From: Crocosphaera sp038442745
GTDB lineage: Bacteria; Cyanobacteriota; Cyanobacteriia; Cyanobacteriales; Microcystaceae
Length of the DNA stretch: 64,000 bases
Assembly: GCF_038442745.1 (NCBI RefSeq)
Contig: NZ_JARVCN010000428.1
Span: 1-64,000, forward strand
Direction: 5' to 3'
Within the stretch, counting starts at the first letter, position 1, and each line of letters begins with the position of its first letter. Shown here in pieces: positions 55,733-64,000 of this stretch. The notes below the pieces were generated by a model, which searched no databases, was not told where the DNA came from, and saw nothing but the letters and a program-made list of their open reading frames with translations. A program made the translations under genes and the position numbers.

Positions 55733-56689
55733 ATGTCTAGTGAAAAGCCTTCTGCTAAGTCTTCAAATATTCCTGATGTTTCTTTATCTTCCTCTAAAGA
55801 AATGTCTCAACAGGAATTAATAGATGTGATCAAAAATACTATCACAAAACTAGATTTGATTGTAGACAAAATCAGTGACCAAGAGATAATAAACCTACCT
55901 AATCAAGAAAGGTTAAATGCACTTATAAATAGCACAGAAATGCTGGCGGATTCTTTAGAAAGTGAAACAGAAAAAAACGAATCTCAAACAGTTTCTTTAT
56001 CGGAAGAAAATATAGAAAGTGAAGGACTAGATGAAATAGAAAACTGGGAAGATGATCTTACTTCGACAGAAGCAAACTATACAGACGTAATCGAAGAACC
56101 TGTCAGAGAGCTAGAAAAGTCTAAGGAAGAGGAATTTGATTCTTCTTCTAATACCAAAAGTTTATCGGTGGGGAAAATAGCAGGAATTTTAGGATTATCG
56201 ATCATTATTCTTTTGTCGGTTTATGTTTTCGTTTTTAAACCAGAATTACCTAATCTAGAAATTTTTGAGCGTTCTTCAGAACTTTCCCCACCCCAAATAG
56301 TAGAAACCCCATCACAACTAGAAGAACCTGACTTACCACAACCAATTAAAAATATACCTTCTCCCCAACCCAAATTAACCCCAGAACAAAGTTTAATTGC
56401 CGCTCTGCAAAAAGAAATCACCGACTTAACAAATCAATATCCCGAGGATTTGATCGGGAGGATAGAAGCTAATTTTCTCAGGAGTCGTCTCCTTGTTACC
56501 GTAGGGGATCAATGGTATGACTTAACAACTAAAGAACAAGATAATCTCGGTAATAATATTTTAGAGCGATCGCAAAGTTTAGATTTTCGTAAATTAGAAG
56601 TCCTAGATTCTCGGGGAGATTTAGTTGCTCGTACGCCAGTGGTGGGGAATAAGATTATTATCTTTAAAAGGAGTCTTTACATTCAATAG
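55733..56689 (+). CDS. Single-pass membrane protein with acidic N-terminal domain, unknown function
   Basis: I recognise no named family. The 318-residue protein has a long Ser/Glu-rich cytoplasmic N-terminus (about 1-140) and one transmembrane helix (GKIAGILGLSIIILLSVYVF, about 147-166). A Pro-rich linker (about 185-220) leads to a compact C-terminal domain (about 220-318), with NQYPEDLIGRIEANFLRSRL and VTVGDQWYDLTTKEQDNLGN. This topology places the folded domain in the lumen or periplasm. It lies 15 bases upstream of crr7, so a shared transcript is likely and a link to thylakoid complexes is possible. Confidence 0.65.
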   Translation: MSSEKPSAKSSNIPDVSLSSSKEMSQQELIDVIKNTITKLDLIVDKISDQEIINLPNQERLNALINSTEMLADSLESETEKNESQTVSLSEENIESEGLDEIENWEDDLTSTEANYTDVIEEPVRELEKSKEEEFDSSSNTKSLSVGKIAGILGLSIIILLSVYVFVFKPELPNLEIFERSSELSPPQIVETPSQLEEPDLPQPIKNIPSPQPKLTPEQSLIAALQKEITDLTNQYPEDLIGRIEANFLRSRLLVTVGDQWYDLTTKEQDNLGNNILERSQSLDFRKLEVLDSRGDLVARTPVVGNKIIIFKRSLYIQ

Positions 56690-56704
56690 AGTTAACTTAA
56701 AAGT

Positions 56705-56962
56705 ATGGTAGATTCAATCATGTATCAAGAGGATGGTTTTGTTGTCCTCGAACCCGATCAACCCGAACAAATCCTTACCTCTCAAGAATTACTAGAGAAG
56801 CTTAAAGGAATTTTAGTCAATCGCCAAGACGATTTACCCAGAGAACTGGAAAAATTTACCACAGTAGAAGCTCAAGCAGAATATTTAATGGAAAATTTCT
56901 GTGATCTAGATGTGGGAGCCAACGGTTATTTACAATGGTACGTTATTCGCTTAGAAAAATAG
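56705..56962 (+). CDS. crr7: CRR7 (chlororespiratory reduction 7) family protein
   Basis: The 85-residue soluble protein matches the CRR7 family. Blocks are MYQEDGFVVLEPDQPEQILT (about 6-25), LLEKLKGILVNRQDDLPREL and GANGYLQWYVIRLEK at the end. In plants CRR7 is needed to assemble the chloroplast NDH-1 complex; cyanobacterial homologues are less studied. It follows the acidic membrane protein gene by 15 bases and ends 2 bases before the convergent PhnD-like gene. Confidence 0.85.
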   Translation: MVDSIMYQEDGFVVLEPDQPEQILTSQELLEKLKGILVNRQDDLPRELEKFTTVEAQAEYLMENFCDLDVGANGYLQWYVIRLEK

Positions 56963-56964
56963 GG

Positions 56965-57894
56965 TTATTCTTCTGTCTTTTCTGAGGGAACCTCTGTCCC
57001 TTCCTCTGTCTTTTCTGAGGGAACTTCTGTTGCTTTCTCGTACAACATAGCTGGTTGTCGTTGGATATTGTCAGTAATAGGAATAACTCTATCAATTACG
57101 TTGATTAGTTCCTCATAATTAGGAACATCAGCATTAGTGATATATCCCACGGAAGAAGAAATCATCGGAGGAGCAGTGATCAAAGTCTCATACAATGCTT
57201 CTTGTTCAATTTGAGGAAGTCGGTTGGACACTAATATGGAGCCACTGGGAACCGAATGAGTATCTTGATGTAAGACACGGAACTTTTTTTCTGGAATGGT
57301 AGCACGATAAAGATTGTATTGCTCGAGGGACATAGCTGCTGCGGCCACTTCTCCATCAGCAATCCATTCTAGAGCTTGTTTTGGTGTAGCCGCCAGGAGA
57401 ATTTTGTTTAAAGTGAGTCCATAAAGGTTCAATAGAGGAAAATAATAGCCTGTAGCCGAGCCTGCTTGTCCCAGAGCAACCCCTTTACCATTTAAGTCAG
57501 AAAGTTGCTGTAAAGGACTGTCCTCGGCAACAACGAAGATAGAACGGTTATTGATTCCTCCCTCGAGAGATAAAATAGGAACATAAGCGGATTTTTGACT
57601 GGCAATGGCCGCTAAGCCAGGAGAGGCAAACACTAAGTCCCAACTTTCGTTATTGATTTGAGCAATAGCCTGACGCTCGTTGTAGGCTGGCTCTAACTCC
57701 ACAATACTGTTGAGTTCTGTTTCGAGATATTCTTTTAGTTCTCCATAGACTTCTTCTAGTTGTTCATCTTCTCCAAAATTAACCACTCCTAAAACAATAC
57801 GAGCCGGAAACTGTTGTCTTGGTTGACAACCGAACAAAATAAAGACAATCAATACCGTAAACAAACGGGGAACTTTCATTTTAGTAATCAACAA
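56965..57894 (-). CDS. PhnD-like periplasmic substrate-binding lipoprotein
   Basis: The 309-residue protein has a lipoprotein signal (VFILFGCQPRQ, lipobox Cys near residue 23) and a PhnD/transferrin-fold domain (about 30-285): VLGVVNFGEDEQL, WDLVFASPGLAAI, GVALGQAGSATGYYFPLLNL. Relatives bind phosphonate, phosphite or other small oxyanions. No ABC permease or ATPase is adjacent. The next gene, divergent, is a haem DUF3365-HAMP protein, suggesting a sensing rather than transport role. The C-terminus is an 11-residue tandem repeat (TEVPSEKTEEG, TEVPSEKTEE) matching a 33-base DNA duplication. A second ATG (MKVPRLF) at 57879 may be the true start. Confidence 0.85.
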   Translation of the reverse strand: MLITKMKVPRLFTVLIVFILFGCQPRQQFPARIVLGVVNFGEDEQLEEVYGELKEYLETELNSIVELEPAYNERQAIAQINNESWDLVFASPGLAAIASQKSAYVPILSLEGGINNRSIFVVAEDSPLQQLSDLNGKGVALGQAGSATGYYFPLLNLYGLTLNKILLAATPKQALEWIADGEVAAAAMSLEQYNLYRATIPEKKFRVLHQDTHSVPSGSILVSNRLPQIEQEALYETLITAPPMISSSVGYITNADVPNYEELINVIDRVIPITDNIQRQPAMLYEKATEVPSEKTEEGTEVPSEKTEE

Positions 57895-58168
57895 AACTTA
57901 ACCTGACAACATTTTCTTTATTCTTTGGGTTTGCTCAAAGGGACCATGAAAGTTTTAGTCTTTTTTTGGGCATACTGCTATTATGATAAGCCCTAAACTA
58001 ACCTGATAGAAGGCCATAACTGCATTTTCAGCACTATTCTTAATGTTTGTTGATAATGAGTTTTTAAGTTGCAGCAATTTCTAAGCTTTTGTCTCGGAGT
58101 CTTTTGCAATTATGGGTTGGGTTATCGATATTTTATCGTATTTTTATTACGCTTTTTAGACTAAAATT

Positions 58169-59089
58169 ATGATCAAAGACAATCATTTGCTCAAGAACCT
58201 TAAAATTGCTACAAAATTAAACATTTTGTTAACTATCATCGCTGTTGTTACTGTTTTTTTAAGCGGTGGGGTTTTATCTTGGATTCTATCCAATAATGCC
58301 GAAAGCGTCGTTACAGATAAAGCCTTAGTTCTAATGGAAACCATGAGTGCTGTTCGTAATTATACCACCACGAAAATTAATCCAGAATTAGCTGATCGGT
58401 TAGAAACAGATTATCAATTTTTACCCCAAACTGTTCCTGCTTTTTCCGCCAGAGAAGTATTTGAATATTTTAGGGAACAAGGAGGTTACAAAGACTTTTT
58501 CTACAAAGAAGCTACTTTAAATCCAACTAATTTACGAGATAAAGCCGATGACTTTGAAGCAAAAATTGTTGAGAAGTTTCGCAATGAGAGGGAACTAGAT
58601 CAAGTCTCTGGTTTTCGTTCTTTTAGTAGCGGTAACATTTTCTATATTGCTCGTCCTTTAGAGGTTTCAAAAGAAAGTTGTTTACGATGCCATAGTGTTC
58701 CCGAGGCTGCACCCCAAAGTCTATTAACCACCTATGGTAGAGAAAATGGTTTTAATTGGAAACTACACGAAATTGTTGGGGCGCAAATGATTTTAGTTCC
58801 TGCTACATCTATTCTTGAAAGTGCAAAAAGATTGCAAGTTTCTGTAACGGTTATTTTGATAGGTTGTTTAGGGTTTGCTATCTTCCTAATTAACTTTTTC
58901 CTAAGATTCTCTGTTACCAATCCTCTTAAGAAAATGGCACAGTTAGCACAGCGCATTAGTACAGGGGATTTAAGTCAAGAATTTGTCCATCCTTATAACG
59001 ACGAAATGGGAATGTTAGCTTCTTCTTTAAACCGTATGAAAGTTAGTTTAGATATTGCTATGGATATGTTGAATTCTGAGACAGAATAG
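58169..59089 (+). CDS. DUF3365 c-type haem sensor with HAMP domain
   Basis: The 306-residue protein has TM1 (about 17-38), an external DUF3365 domain (about 40-220) with one covalent haem site ESCLRCHSVPEA (CXXCH, about 171-182), TM2 (about 225-247) and a HAMP domain (about 248-300; VTNPLKKMAQLAQRISTGDL). It stops right after HAMP, with no kinase, cyclase or MCP output, so the signal must pass to a partner. It is divergent from the PhnD-like lipoprotein gene across a 274-base gap. This is the second DUF3365 protein in the window; the pix-cluster one lacks TM2 and HAMP. Confidence 0.9.
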   Translation: MIKDNHLLKNLKIATKLNILLTIIAVVTVFLSGGVLSWILSNNAESVVTDKALVLMETMSAVRNYTTTKINPELADRLETDYQFLPQTVPAFSAREVFEYFREQGGYKDFFYKEATLNPTNLRDKADDFEAKIVEKFRNERELDQVSGFRSFSSGNIFYIARPLEVSKESCLRCHSVPEAAPQSLLTTYGRENGFNWKLHEIVGAQMILVPATSILESAKRLQVSVTVILIGCLGFAIFLINFFLRFSVTNPLKKMAQLAQRISTGDLSQEFVHPYNDEMGMLASSLNRMKVSLDIAMDMLNSETE

Positions 59090-59188
59090 ATTTACTTACA
59101 TCGAACTGAGGTTGATAGTAATACAATTATCAATGATCGGGTAAATAATGGATAATTTATTAACAATAATTATCCATTATTTTTTTTG

Positions 59189-60691
59189 CTATTGTAAACG
59201 AAATTCTAAGGCTTTTCTGGCTTCTTCTCGATCGTCAAAATGGATTTTTTCTGTACCTAGAATTTGATAATCTTCGTGACCTTTTCCTGCTATTAGTACA
59301 CCATCTCCAGGTTTAGCTATTAGGATAGCTGTTTTAATTGCCTCTGCGCGATCGCTAATAACTAAAGGTTCCACATTTTCAGGAATTCCTGTTAAGACAT
59401 CGTTTAAAATTATCTGAGGATCTTCTGTTCTAGGATTGTCAGAAGTCACCACAGAAACATCTGCTAATTTAGCAGATGCTTGACCCATTAAAGGGCGTTT
59501 GGTCCGGTCGCGATCACCACCACAACCAAACACACAAATCATTTTACCTTGAATAAAAGGACGGGAAGCTTTCAGCAAGTTCTCTAAACTATCGGGGGTA
59601 TGGGCATAATCAACAATCACACTAATATCTTGTTTATCGTTAATATTTACCCTTTCCATTCTTCCAGGAACTCCTACAAAGTTAGGCAATTTTTCCATAA
59701 CTTCTTTTAAGTCTAAACCAAAATGTAAAACCGTTGCAACAGCTGCTAAAACATTAGATAAATTGAATTGTCCTACTAAGGGAGAAGTAAACTGAATGTT
59801 GCCTAATGGAGTGATTAATGTTCCTTTTACTCCGTTTGCTTCATAAGTTAAATCCCTAGTATAAAAATCTGCTTTTGTATCCTCAACGCTATAAGTCCAA
59901 ACCTGAGTGGGTTGTAAACTTTCAATTATTCTTTTACCATAGGAATCATCTAAGTTAACCACAGCTTTACCTTGTAAGTAATCTGGGGTAAATAATAACC
60001 TTTTGGCAGCAAAATAATCTTCCATATCCTTATGATAGTCGAGATGATCTTGGGTTAAGTTAGTAAAGACACTCACTCCAAAAGAACATTCTTTAACTCG
60101 TTTTTGAACTAAAGCATGGGAACTAACTTCCATAATACAATACTCATTATTAGCAACTACCGCTTCAGCTAGTTTTTGTTGCAAGTCTGGGGCGAAAGGT
60201 GTAGTGTGTATGGCTGTTTGCTCAAACCCTGACCAACGAGTGTATAATGTGCCAATTAATGCCGTGTTTTTTTGACATTGGGTTAAGAAATATTCGATCA
60301 AATGAGTGGTAGTTGTTTTACCGTTAGTTCCTGTTACCCCAACCATGTTTAGTTGTTGTGCCGGATAGTTATAAAAAGCGGCTGCTATTTGAGCCGCAAC
60401 AGTGGCAACATCCTCTACAATAATCACACAATAATCGTTTTGAGGTGGAAATTTTTGAGCAGCTTGAGGACTAATAATAGCTGCCACTGCACCCACTTCC
60501 ATTGCACTTTGCCAAAACTCACCCCCATCCACACGAGTTCCTGGTACACCAATAAATATGTCCCCTGGTTGACAGGAATGGGAGTTAGTAGAAATGCCTT
60601 TAACCTCTTTTTCCAAGGCTGAATGATGGGGAAGGGAGGGAATATCGGAAACGTTATTTAACAAGTCCTGAAGTTTTCTGCTAGTTAGCAT
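59189..60691 (-). CDS. murE: UDP-N-acetylmuramoyl-tripeptide synthetase MurE
   Basis: MurE adds the third residue of the peptidoglycan stem peptide in the cytoplasm, using ATP. The 500-residue protein has the P-loop GVTGTNGKTTTTHLIEYFL (about 118-136), MEVSSHALVQKRV and the carbamylated-Lys region. The DNPRTEDP motif (about 417-424) marks meso-diaminopimelate as the substrate. Length is standard. It is isolated from other mur genes. Confidence 0.96.
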   Translation of the reverse strand: MLTSRKLQDLLNNVSDIPSLPHHSALEKEVKGISTNSHSCQPGDIFIGVPGTRVDGGEFWQSAMEVGAVAAIISPQAAQKFPPQNDYCVIIVEDVATVAAQIAAAFYNYPAQQLNMVGVTGTNGKTTTTHLIEYFLTQCQKNTALIGTLYTRWSGFEQTAIHTTPFAPDLQQKLAEAVVANNEYCIMEVSSHALVQKRVKECSFGVSVFTNLTQDHLDYHKDMEDYFAAKRLLFTPDYLQGKAVVNLDDSYGKRIIESLQPTQVWTYSVEDTKADFYTRDLTYEANGVKGTLITPLGNIQFTSPLVGQFNLSNVLAAVATVLHFGLDLKEVMEKLPNFVGVPGRMERVNINDKQDISVIVDYAHTPDSLENLLKASRPFIQGKMICVFGCGGDRDRTKRPLMGQASAKLADVSVVTSDNPRTEDPQIILNDVLTGIPENVEPLVISDRAEAIKTAILIAKPGDGVLIAGKGHEDYQILGTEKIHFDDREEARKALEFRLQ

Positions 60692-61067
60692 AATGATTAA
60701 ATAAGTAACTGATAAGTGCCTTTATCTTATGACTGGATGACAAATACAATCATAATTGATTTTAGCTTAACAATTATATTTGACTTTAGATGGGTTCCTT
60801 TTTGTTTCCGAAGTTATCAGTTATGAAAGTAGAAAAATTAATTAGAATATTTTTAATAGCTTTGATTTTAACTATTATTCTCAGATAAGAAGGAATTTTA
60901 TCAAGGTTTTACCTTATCATCAGTAGTGCCATAGAAAACTTTTTGTGACCATGAGTGAACCCAGAAAACCAATTGCCCAAAACCTAAAATCATCCTAAAA
61001 GTCGTAAAGATTGAGAAAATCGTTTATAACATAGAGAGAATGTTCGTTGTAAATGTAATCTATAAAG
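60692..61067. other. Divergent gap between murE and the M48 protease gene
   Basis: 376 bases with both promoters expected. A 21-codon frame at 60823-60888 encodes MKVEKLIRIFLIALILTIIL plus Arg, a possible single-helix membrane peptide, without a ribosome site. A 15-codon frame starts at 60951. Neither is convincing. No tRNA or repeat seen. Confidence 0.45.
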
Positions 61068-62999
61068 ATGAAAATTAACTGGTATTTGTCTGTTATTTTA
61101 GTTAGCTTACTGGCTCCTAACCTTGCTTTGTCCCAAGAAATAGAGAAAAATACAATATCCTTTCTCAAAGAAAATGTTACTCTAGAAAATAGTTCTACAG
61201 ATGATAATTATTTTGAGATTGCCGATTTACCTGAGAATGAACATCCAGAAAATCACAATACAACTTCCGAGGAAAACCGCTCTAATACCATACTAGAAAA
61301 AAAACAACCTAATCCAGTAGAAACAAGTGTTGACGAAACCATAAAAACTGAATCGCCAGAATCAACGGAAGAAACAACAACAGCAACTACTCATAGTTGT
61401 GATGCTGCGCCGCCTCAAGTTCAACATCCCCTTGTACCTCCCGTAGAAGTTGCTGAAAATACAACAGAAAATACTGAGGATAATATCGACGCATTATCCT
61501 TAAAAAAGCCAGGGGAAATTGAAGAAGAAAACGGGGAAATTGAAGAGGAAAAAGAAGATGAAATTTTAACAATTTCTCAAGCAGAAATCACCCATTATCC
61601 GGCCCTAGCAAAAGCGGATCATTTTTACAGATGCGGTGAAACTTTATTAGCAGAAAGATTTTATCGCCAAGTAAAAGAACCCTTTGGTAACGAAGAAGAG
61701 TTGAACCGAGAAATCTTAGCTCAAGCGGTTTATGAACCAGAATACTTATTACCAGGAGGGACTGTTTACTGGCGACTCTATCAAGAAAGTTTACAGGAAA
61801 GCGAAGTTTATGAAAGTAAGCGAATTGCACCATTAAAACTATTATCTCAAGACTACCCCGAGTTCATTCCTGGACATATCAAATACGCAGAAATTCTTAA
61901 AGAAGATGATCGCCACCAAGAAGCCTTAGAAGTGTTAGAAAATGCTGTTAATTTGTACCCCAACGAAGCACCACTGGTAAAAGCTAAAATAGAAGCAGAT
62001 GAACAAGCAGGAAATTGGTTAGCAGCTTCCTTAACTGCCCGTCAATTTGCTGTGTTTAATCAAGACCATTTTTTACAGGACGAATTTAAAGAATTAGCAG
62101 ATAAAAATTTAGGTCGTTATCAAGGAGATCTCCAGGAACAAATGACCTGGAATTTAGTAGGAAATGCCATTATGGGTGGTGTTGGGGCTGCCTTAATGGG
62201 GAACGTTTTTGCTCCCCTTTCCACCATACAAACAAGCTACCTTTTATTACAAGGAGAGTCAGCCATTGGGGAAAACTATGCCGAAGGATTCAAAAATCGT
62301 CTCACTTTGATTGAAGATCCCGAAGTAACAGAATATATAGAAGAAATTGGTCAAAAATTAGCTAAAGTTGCCGGAAGAGACGAATTTGAATACGAATTTT
62401 ATGTGGTGATGGACGAAAATCTTAACGCCTTCGCTTTGCCAGGGGGTAAGATATTTATCAATGCTGGAGCGATCGCCAAAACTTCTTCAGAAGCAGAAAT
62501 TGCAGGATTATTAGCCCATGAATTAGCCCATTCCGTCCTTTCTCACGGTTTCCAGCAAATGACCCAAGGGGCTTTAACAAGCAGTGTAGTAGATTATATT
62601 CCCTATGTGGGAGGAATTGCTAGTAACCTGGCTATTTTAAGCTACAGTCGCGGTATGGAAGAACAAGCAGACTTATTTGGCACGAGATTACTGGCGGCTA
62701 CAGGGTACGCTGCCGATGGACTCCACAACCTAATGGTGGTGATGGAAAATGAAGACAAAAACAGTCCCCCTGCTTGGCTATCCACTCACCCCAATACCAG
62801 CGATCGTGTGAAATATATCGAGGCAGAAATTGTCAGAAATAATTTCAATCGTTTTGCCTACGAAGGAGTTGAAAGACATCAACAAATTCGTAAAAAAGTG
62901 GTGCAGCTTCTAGAAGAACACGAAGCTAAAGAAAATGGGGAAAAAATTGAAGAAAAGCCTCAAGAAAATGAAACCGAGTTAAATCAAGAAACTAACTAG
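61068..62999 (+). CDS. Secreted M48-family zinc metalloprotease with TPR-like region
   Basis: The 643-residue protein has a signal peptide (about 1-22, ending LALSQE), a long acidic Thr/Glu-rich linker (about 25-175) and TPR-like helices (about 180-350). The M48 catalytic domain (about 380-600) carries LLAHELAHSVLSHG (zinc ligands His484 and His488) and GMEEQADLFGTRLLA (third ligand Glu). It resembles BepA/LoiP-type proteases that police outer-membrane protein assembly. A second acidic tail ends the protein. The family in cyanobacteria is poorly studied; target unknown. Confidence 0.88.
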   Translation: MKINWYLSVILVSLLAPNLALSQEIEKNTISFLKENVTLENSSTDDNYFEIADLPENEHPENHNTTSEENRSNTILEKKQPNPVETSVDETIKTESPESTEETTTATTHSCDAAPPQVQHPLVPPVEVAENTTENTEDNIDALSLKKPGEIEEENGEIEEEKEDEILTISQAEITHYPALAKADHFYRCGETLLAERFYRQVKEPFGNEEELNREILAQAVYEPEYLLPGGTVYWRLYQESLQESEVYESKRIAPLKLLSQDYPEFIPGHIKYAEILKEDDRHQEALEVLENAVNLYPNEAPLVKAKIEADEQAGNWLAASLTARQFAVFNQDHFLQDEFKELADKNLGRYQGDLQEQMTWNLVGNAIMGGVGAALMGNVFAPLSTIQTSYLLLQGESAIGENYAEGFKNRLTLIEDPEVTEYIEEIGQKLAKVAGRDEFEYEFYVVMDENLNAFALPGGKIFINAGAIAKTSSEAEIAGLLAHELAHSVLSHGFQQMTQGALTSSVVDYIPYVGGIASNLAILSYSRGMEEQADLFGTRLLAATGYAADGLHNLMVVMENEDKNSPPAWLSTHPNTSDRVKYIEAEIVRNNFNRFAYEGVERHQQIRKKVVQLLEEHEAKENGEKIEEKPQENETELNQETN

Positions 63000-63412
63000 A
63001 CGTTTTAACCTAGTTTGAGTTTGATGATTTCTCTTAGTTCTCAAAAATAACTAGAGATATGTGGGTGTAGGGTCGAATTTTCTTCCTTGCACCCTATTAA
63101 TTTAGCTATAGAAATAATACATAGAGATTTATGTTCCGCCTCAAAAACAACTTCTGTGGGATAGGGCATGGTAAAGTTAGAAATTTCTGACTTTTTTTTG
63201 ATTCCATCAAATACCTTTGTTAATTATCCTGTCAGGATATAATAATGTTATGTTCAAAAATGTTATTGATCTTGCTTTCTTTTGCTACAAAAAAAAAGAA
63301 CTTGCTTGTCATCTAATCTCAGTTAAATTCTGAATCACTTTGACCCAGATGGCTTGGTTTTACCAAGTTTATTCCCTTTGAATTGTTCCCTCCCTCAAAA
63401 ACTAGCCAAAAC
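63000..63412. other. Gap before the BCH transporter gene
   Basis: 413 bases with no gene-like frame. The only marked structure is the palindrome over a -10-like box at 63225-63243, listed separately. The rest is AT-rich. Confidence 0.5.
63225..63243 (+). promoter_or_regulatory. Inverted repeat overlapping a TATAAT box
   Basis: TATCCTG-T-CAGGATA (63225-63239) is a perfect 7-1-7 inverted repeat. It overlaps TATAAT at 63238-63243, about 170 bases before the BCH transporter ATG. No good -35 is present, as expected for an activator-dependent or repressed promoter. Confidence 0.4.
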
Positions 63413-64000
63413 ATGACTATTAACAATACTCCTGAAAAACTGAACTCCAAATCCCAGAAACCCCTACCCAAAATAAAGCTCTTAACCATGTTTCGTTTAG
63501 GTTTATTCCAAATGGGACTAGGGATCATGTCCCTATTGACTTTGGGAGTGATCAACCGCATTATGATCGATGAATTAACTGTACTACCCTGGATCGCAGC
63601 CACAGCGATCGCCATGTATCAGTTTGTTAGTCCAGCGCGGGTATGGTTTGGACAACTCTCAGACACAAAACCCATTCAAGGGTATCATCGCACAGGATAT
63701 GTGTGGATGGGAGCCATTCTTTTTACTTCTCTAGCATTCGTCGCTTTACAAGTGGTGTGGCAACTGGGAAGCAGTATCCAAGCAACGGGATGGAGTTTCA
63801 GCAGTTACGCATGGGCGGTTCTTTTAGGAGTAATTTTTGGCGGTTATGGGTTAGCTTTAAGTATGAGTTCTACCCCTTTCGCTGCTATGTTGGTGGATGT
63901 GTCAGATGAGGACAATCGCTCACAGTTAATTGGCATTGTTTGGTCTATGTTAATGGTAGGTATTGTCGTAGGAGCGATCGTCAGTTCTCAATTACTCAAC
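63413..64000 (+). CDS. BCH-family (PucC-like) MFS transporter, 5' part
   Basis: The frame is open from ATG 63413 to the window end (196 codons, no stop), so the gene is cut by the edge. The sequence matches the cyanobacterial BCH/PucC family: LLTMFRLGLFQMGLGIMSLL (about 22-41), NRIMIDELTVLPWIAATAIA (about 47-66), FVSPARVWFGQLSDTKP and GGYGLALSMSSTPFAAMLVD. Four to five membrane helices are visible. Purple-bacterial PucC and LhaA help assemble light-harvesting complexes; cyanobacterial members are thought to help photosystem or pigment-protein assembly. A HIP1 site lies within it. Confidence 0.88.
   Translation, partial: MTINNTPEKLNSKSQKPLPKIKLLTMFRLGLFQMGLGIMSLLTLGVINRIMIDELTVLPWIAATAIAMYQFVSPARVWFGQLSDTKPIQGYHRTGYVWMGAILFTSLAFVALQVVWQLGSSIQATGWSFSSYAWAVLLGVIFGGYGLALSMSSTPFAAMLVDVSDEDNRSQLIGIVWSMLMVGIVVGAIVSSQLLN

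Noticed and set aside
60823..60888. Possible tiny membrane peptide MKVEKLIRIFLIALILTIIL plus Arg
   Set aside because: It looks like a single helix, but there is no ribosome site and it matches none of the small photosystem or cytochrome b6f subunits I know. AT-rich DNA gives such frames by chance.

Overview
The window is chromosomal DNA from a cyanobacterium, most likely a unicellular, motile, Synechocystis/Geminocystis/Cyanothece-like organism. The evidence is chlorophyll synthase (chlG), a PucC/BCH-family photosystem assembly transporter, a CRR7 homologue, an SLH-OprB porin, a probable carboxysome-positioning McdA/McdB pair, a complete Pix-type phototaxis cluster, AT-rich DNA and about twenty copies of the HIP1 palindrome GCGATCGC. 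The species call is inference. I saw no rRNA, tRNA, CRISPR array, intact insertion sequence or prophage.

Layout. 1-4 kb (minus strand): a broken Ser/Thr kinase, a stand-alone hisI behind a near-consensus Fur/Zur-type box, ccdA and folC. 4-11 kb: SLH porin with a clear terminator, a methyltransferase, a Gpi18-like membrane glycosyltransferase, an amino-acid ABC permease without partners, a redoxin, and a zinc-ribbon Ser/Thr kinase. 11-17.7 kb: rpsO, chlG, ParA/coiled-coil (McdAB-like) pair, an S2P-CBS protease, a 705-base gene-free stretch with short repeats, then fabF and acpP.

17.9-32.1 kb is the centrepiece: a minus-strand chemosensory cluster in the order PatA-like regulator (pixG), CheY (pixH), CheW (pixI), GAF-containing MCP with a DXCF/CH bilin-binding signature (pixJ1), a c-type-haem DUF3365 protein, a second GAF-MCP (pixJ2-like), CheA-REC hybrid (pixL) and another CheW-like protein. 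It matches the Synechocystis pix/tax1 order as I remember it, with the haem protein inserted between the two receptors. It probably links light colour, and perhaps redox state, to type IV pilus phototaxis.

32.4-41.3 kb: a hypothetical gene, then plus-strand housekeeping genes (moeA, an exported DUF2252 protein, aroC, short-form hisG, clpC). 41.3-46 kb is an accessory islet: intact hicBA, a decayed hicA beside its surviving hicB, an exported orthocaspase, secreted hypothetical proteins and open-frame remnants. 46-55 kb: a CRP-family regulator with a DUF2232 membrane protein, nadK, an LpxB-related protein, an MsbA-like exporter, ribokinase, an EbsA-like pilus protein, a BioD/DRTGG protein and a 51-residue basic protein. 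55.7-64 kb: an acidic single-pass membrane protein with crr7, a PhnD-like lipoprotein divergent from a second haem DUF3365 protein (with HAMP), murE, a secreted M48 protease, and the 5' part of a BCH-family transporter cut by the window edge.
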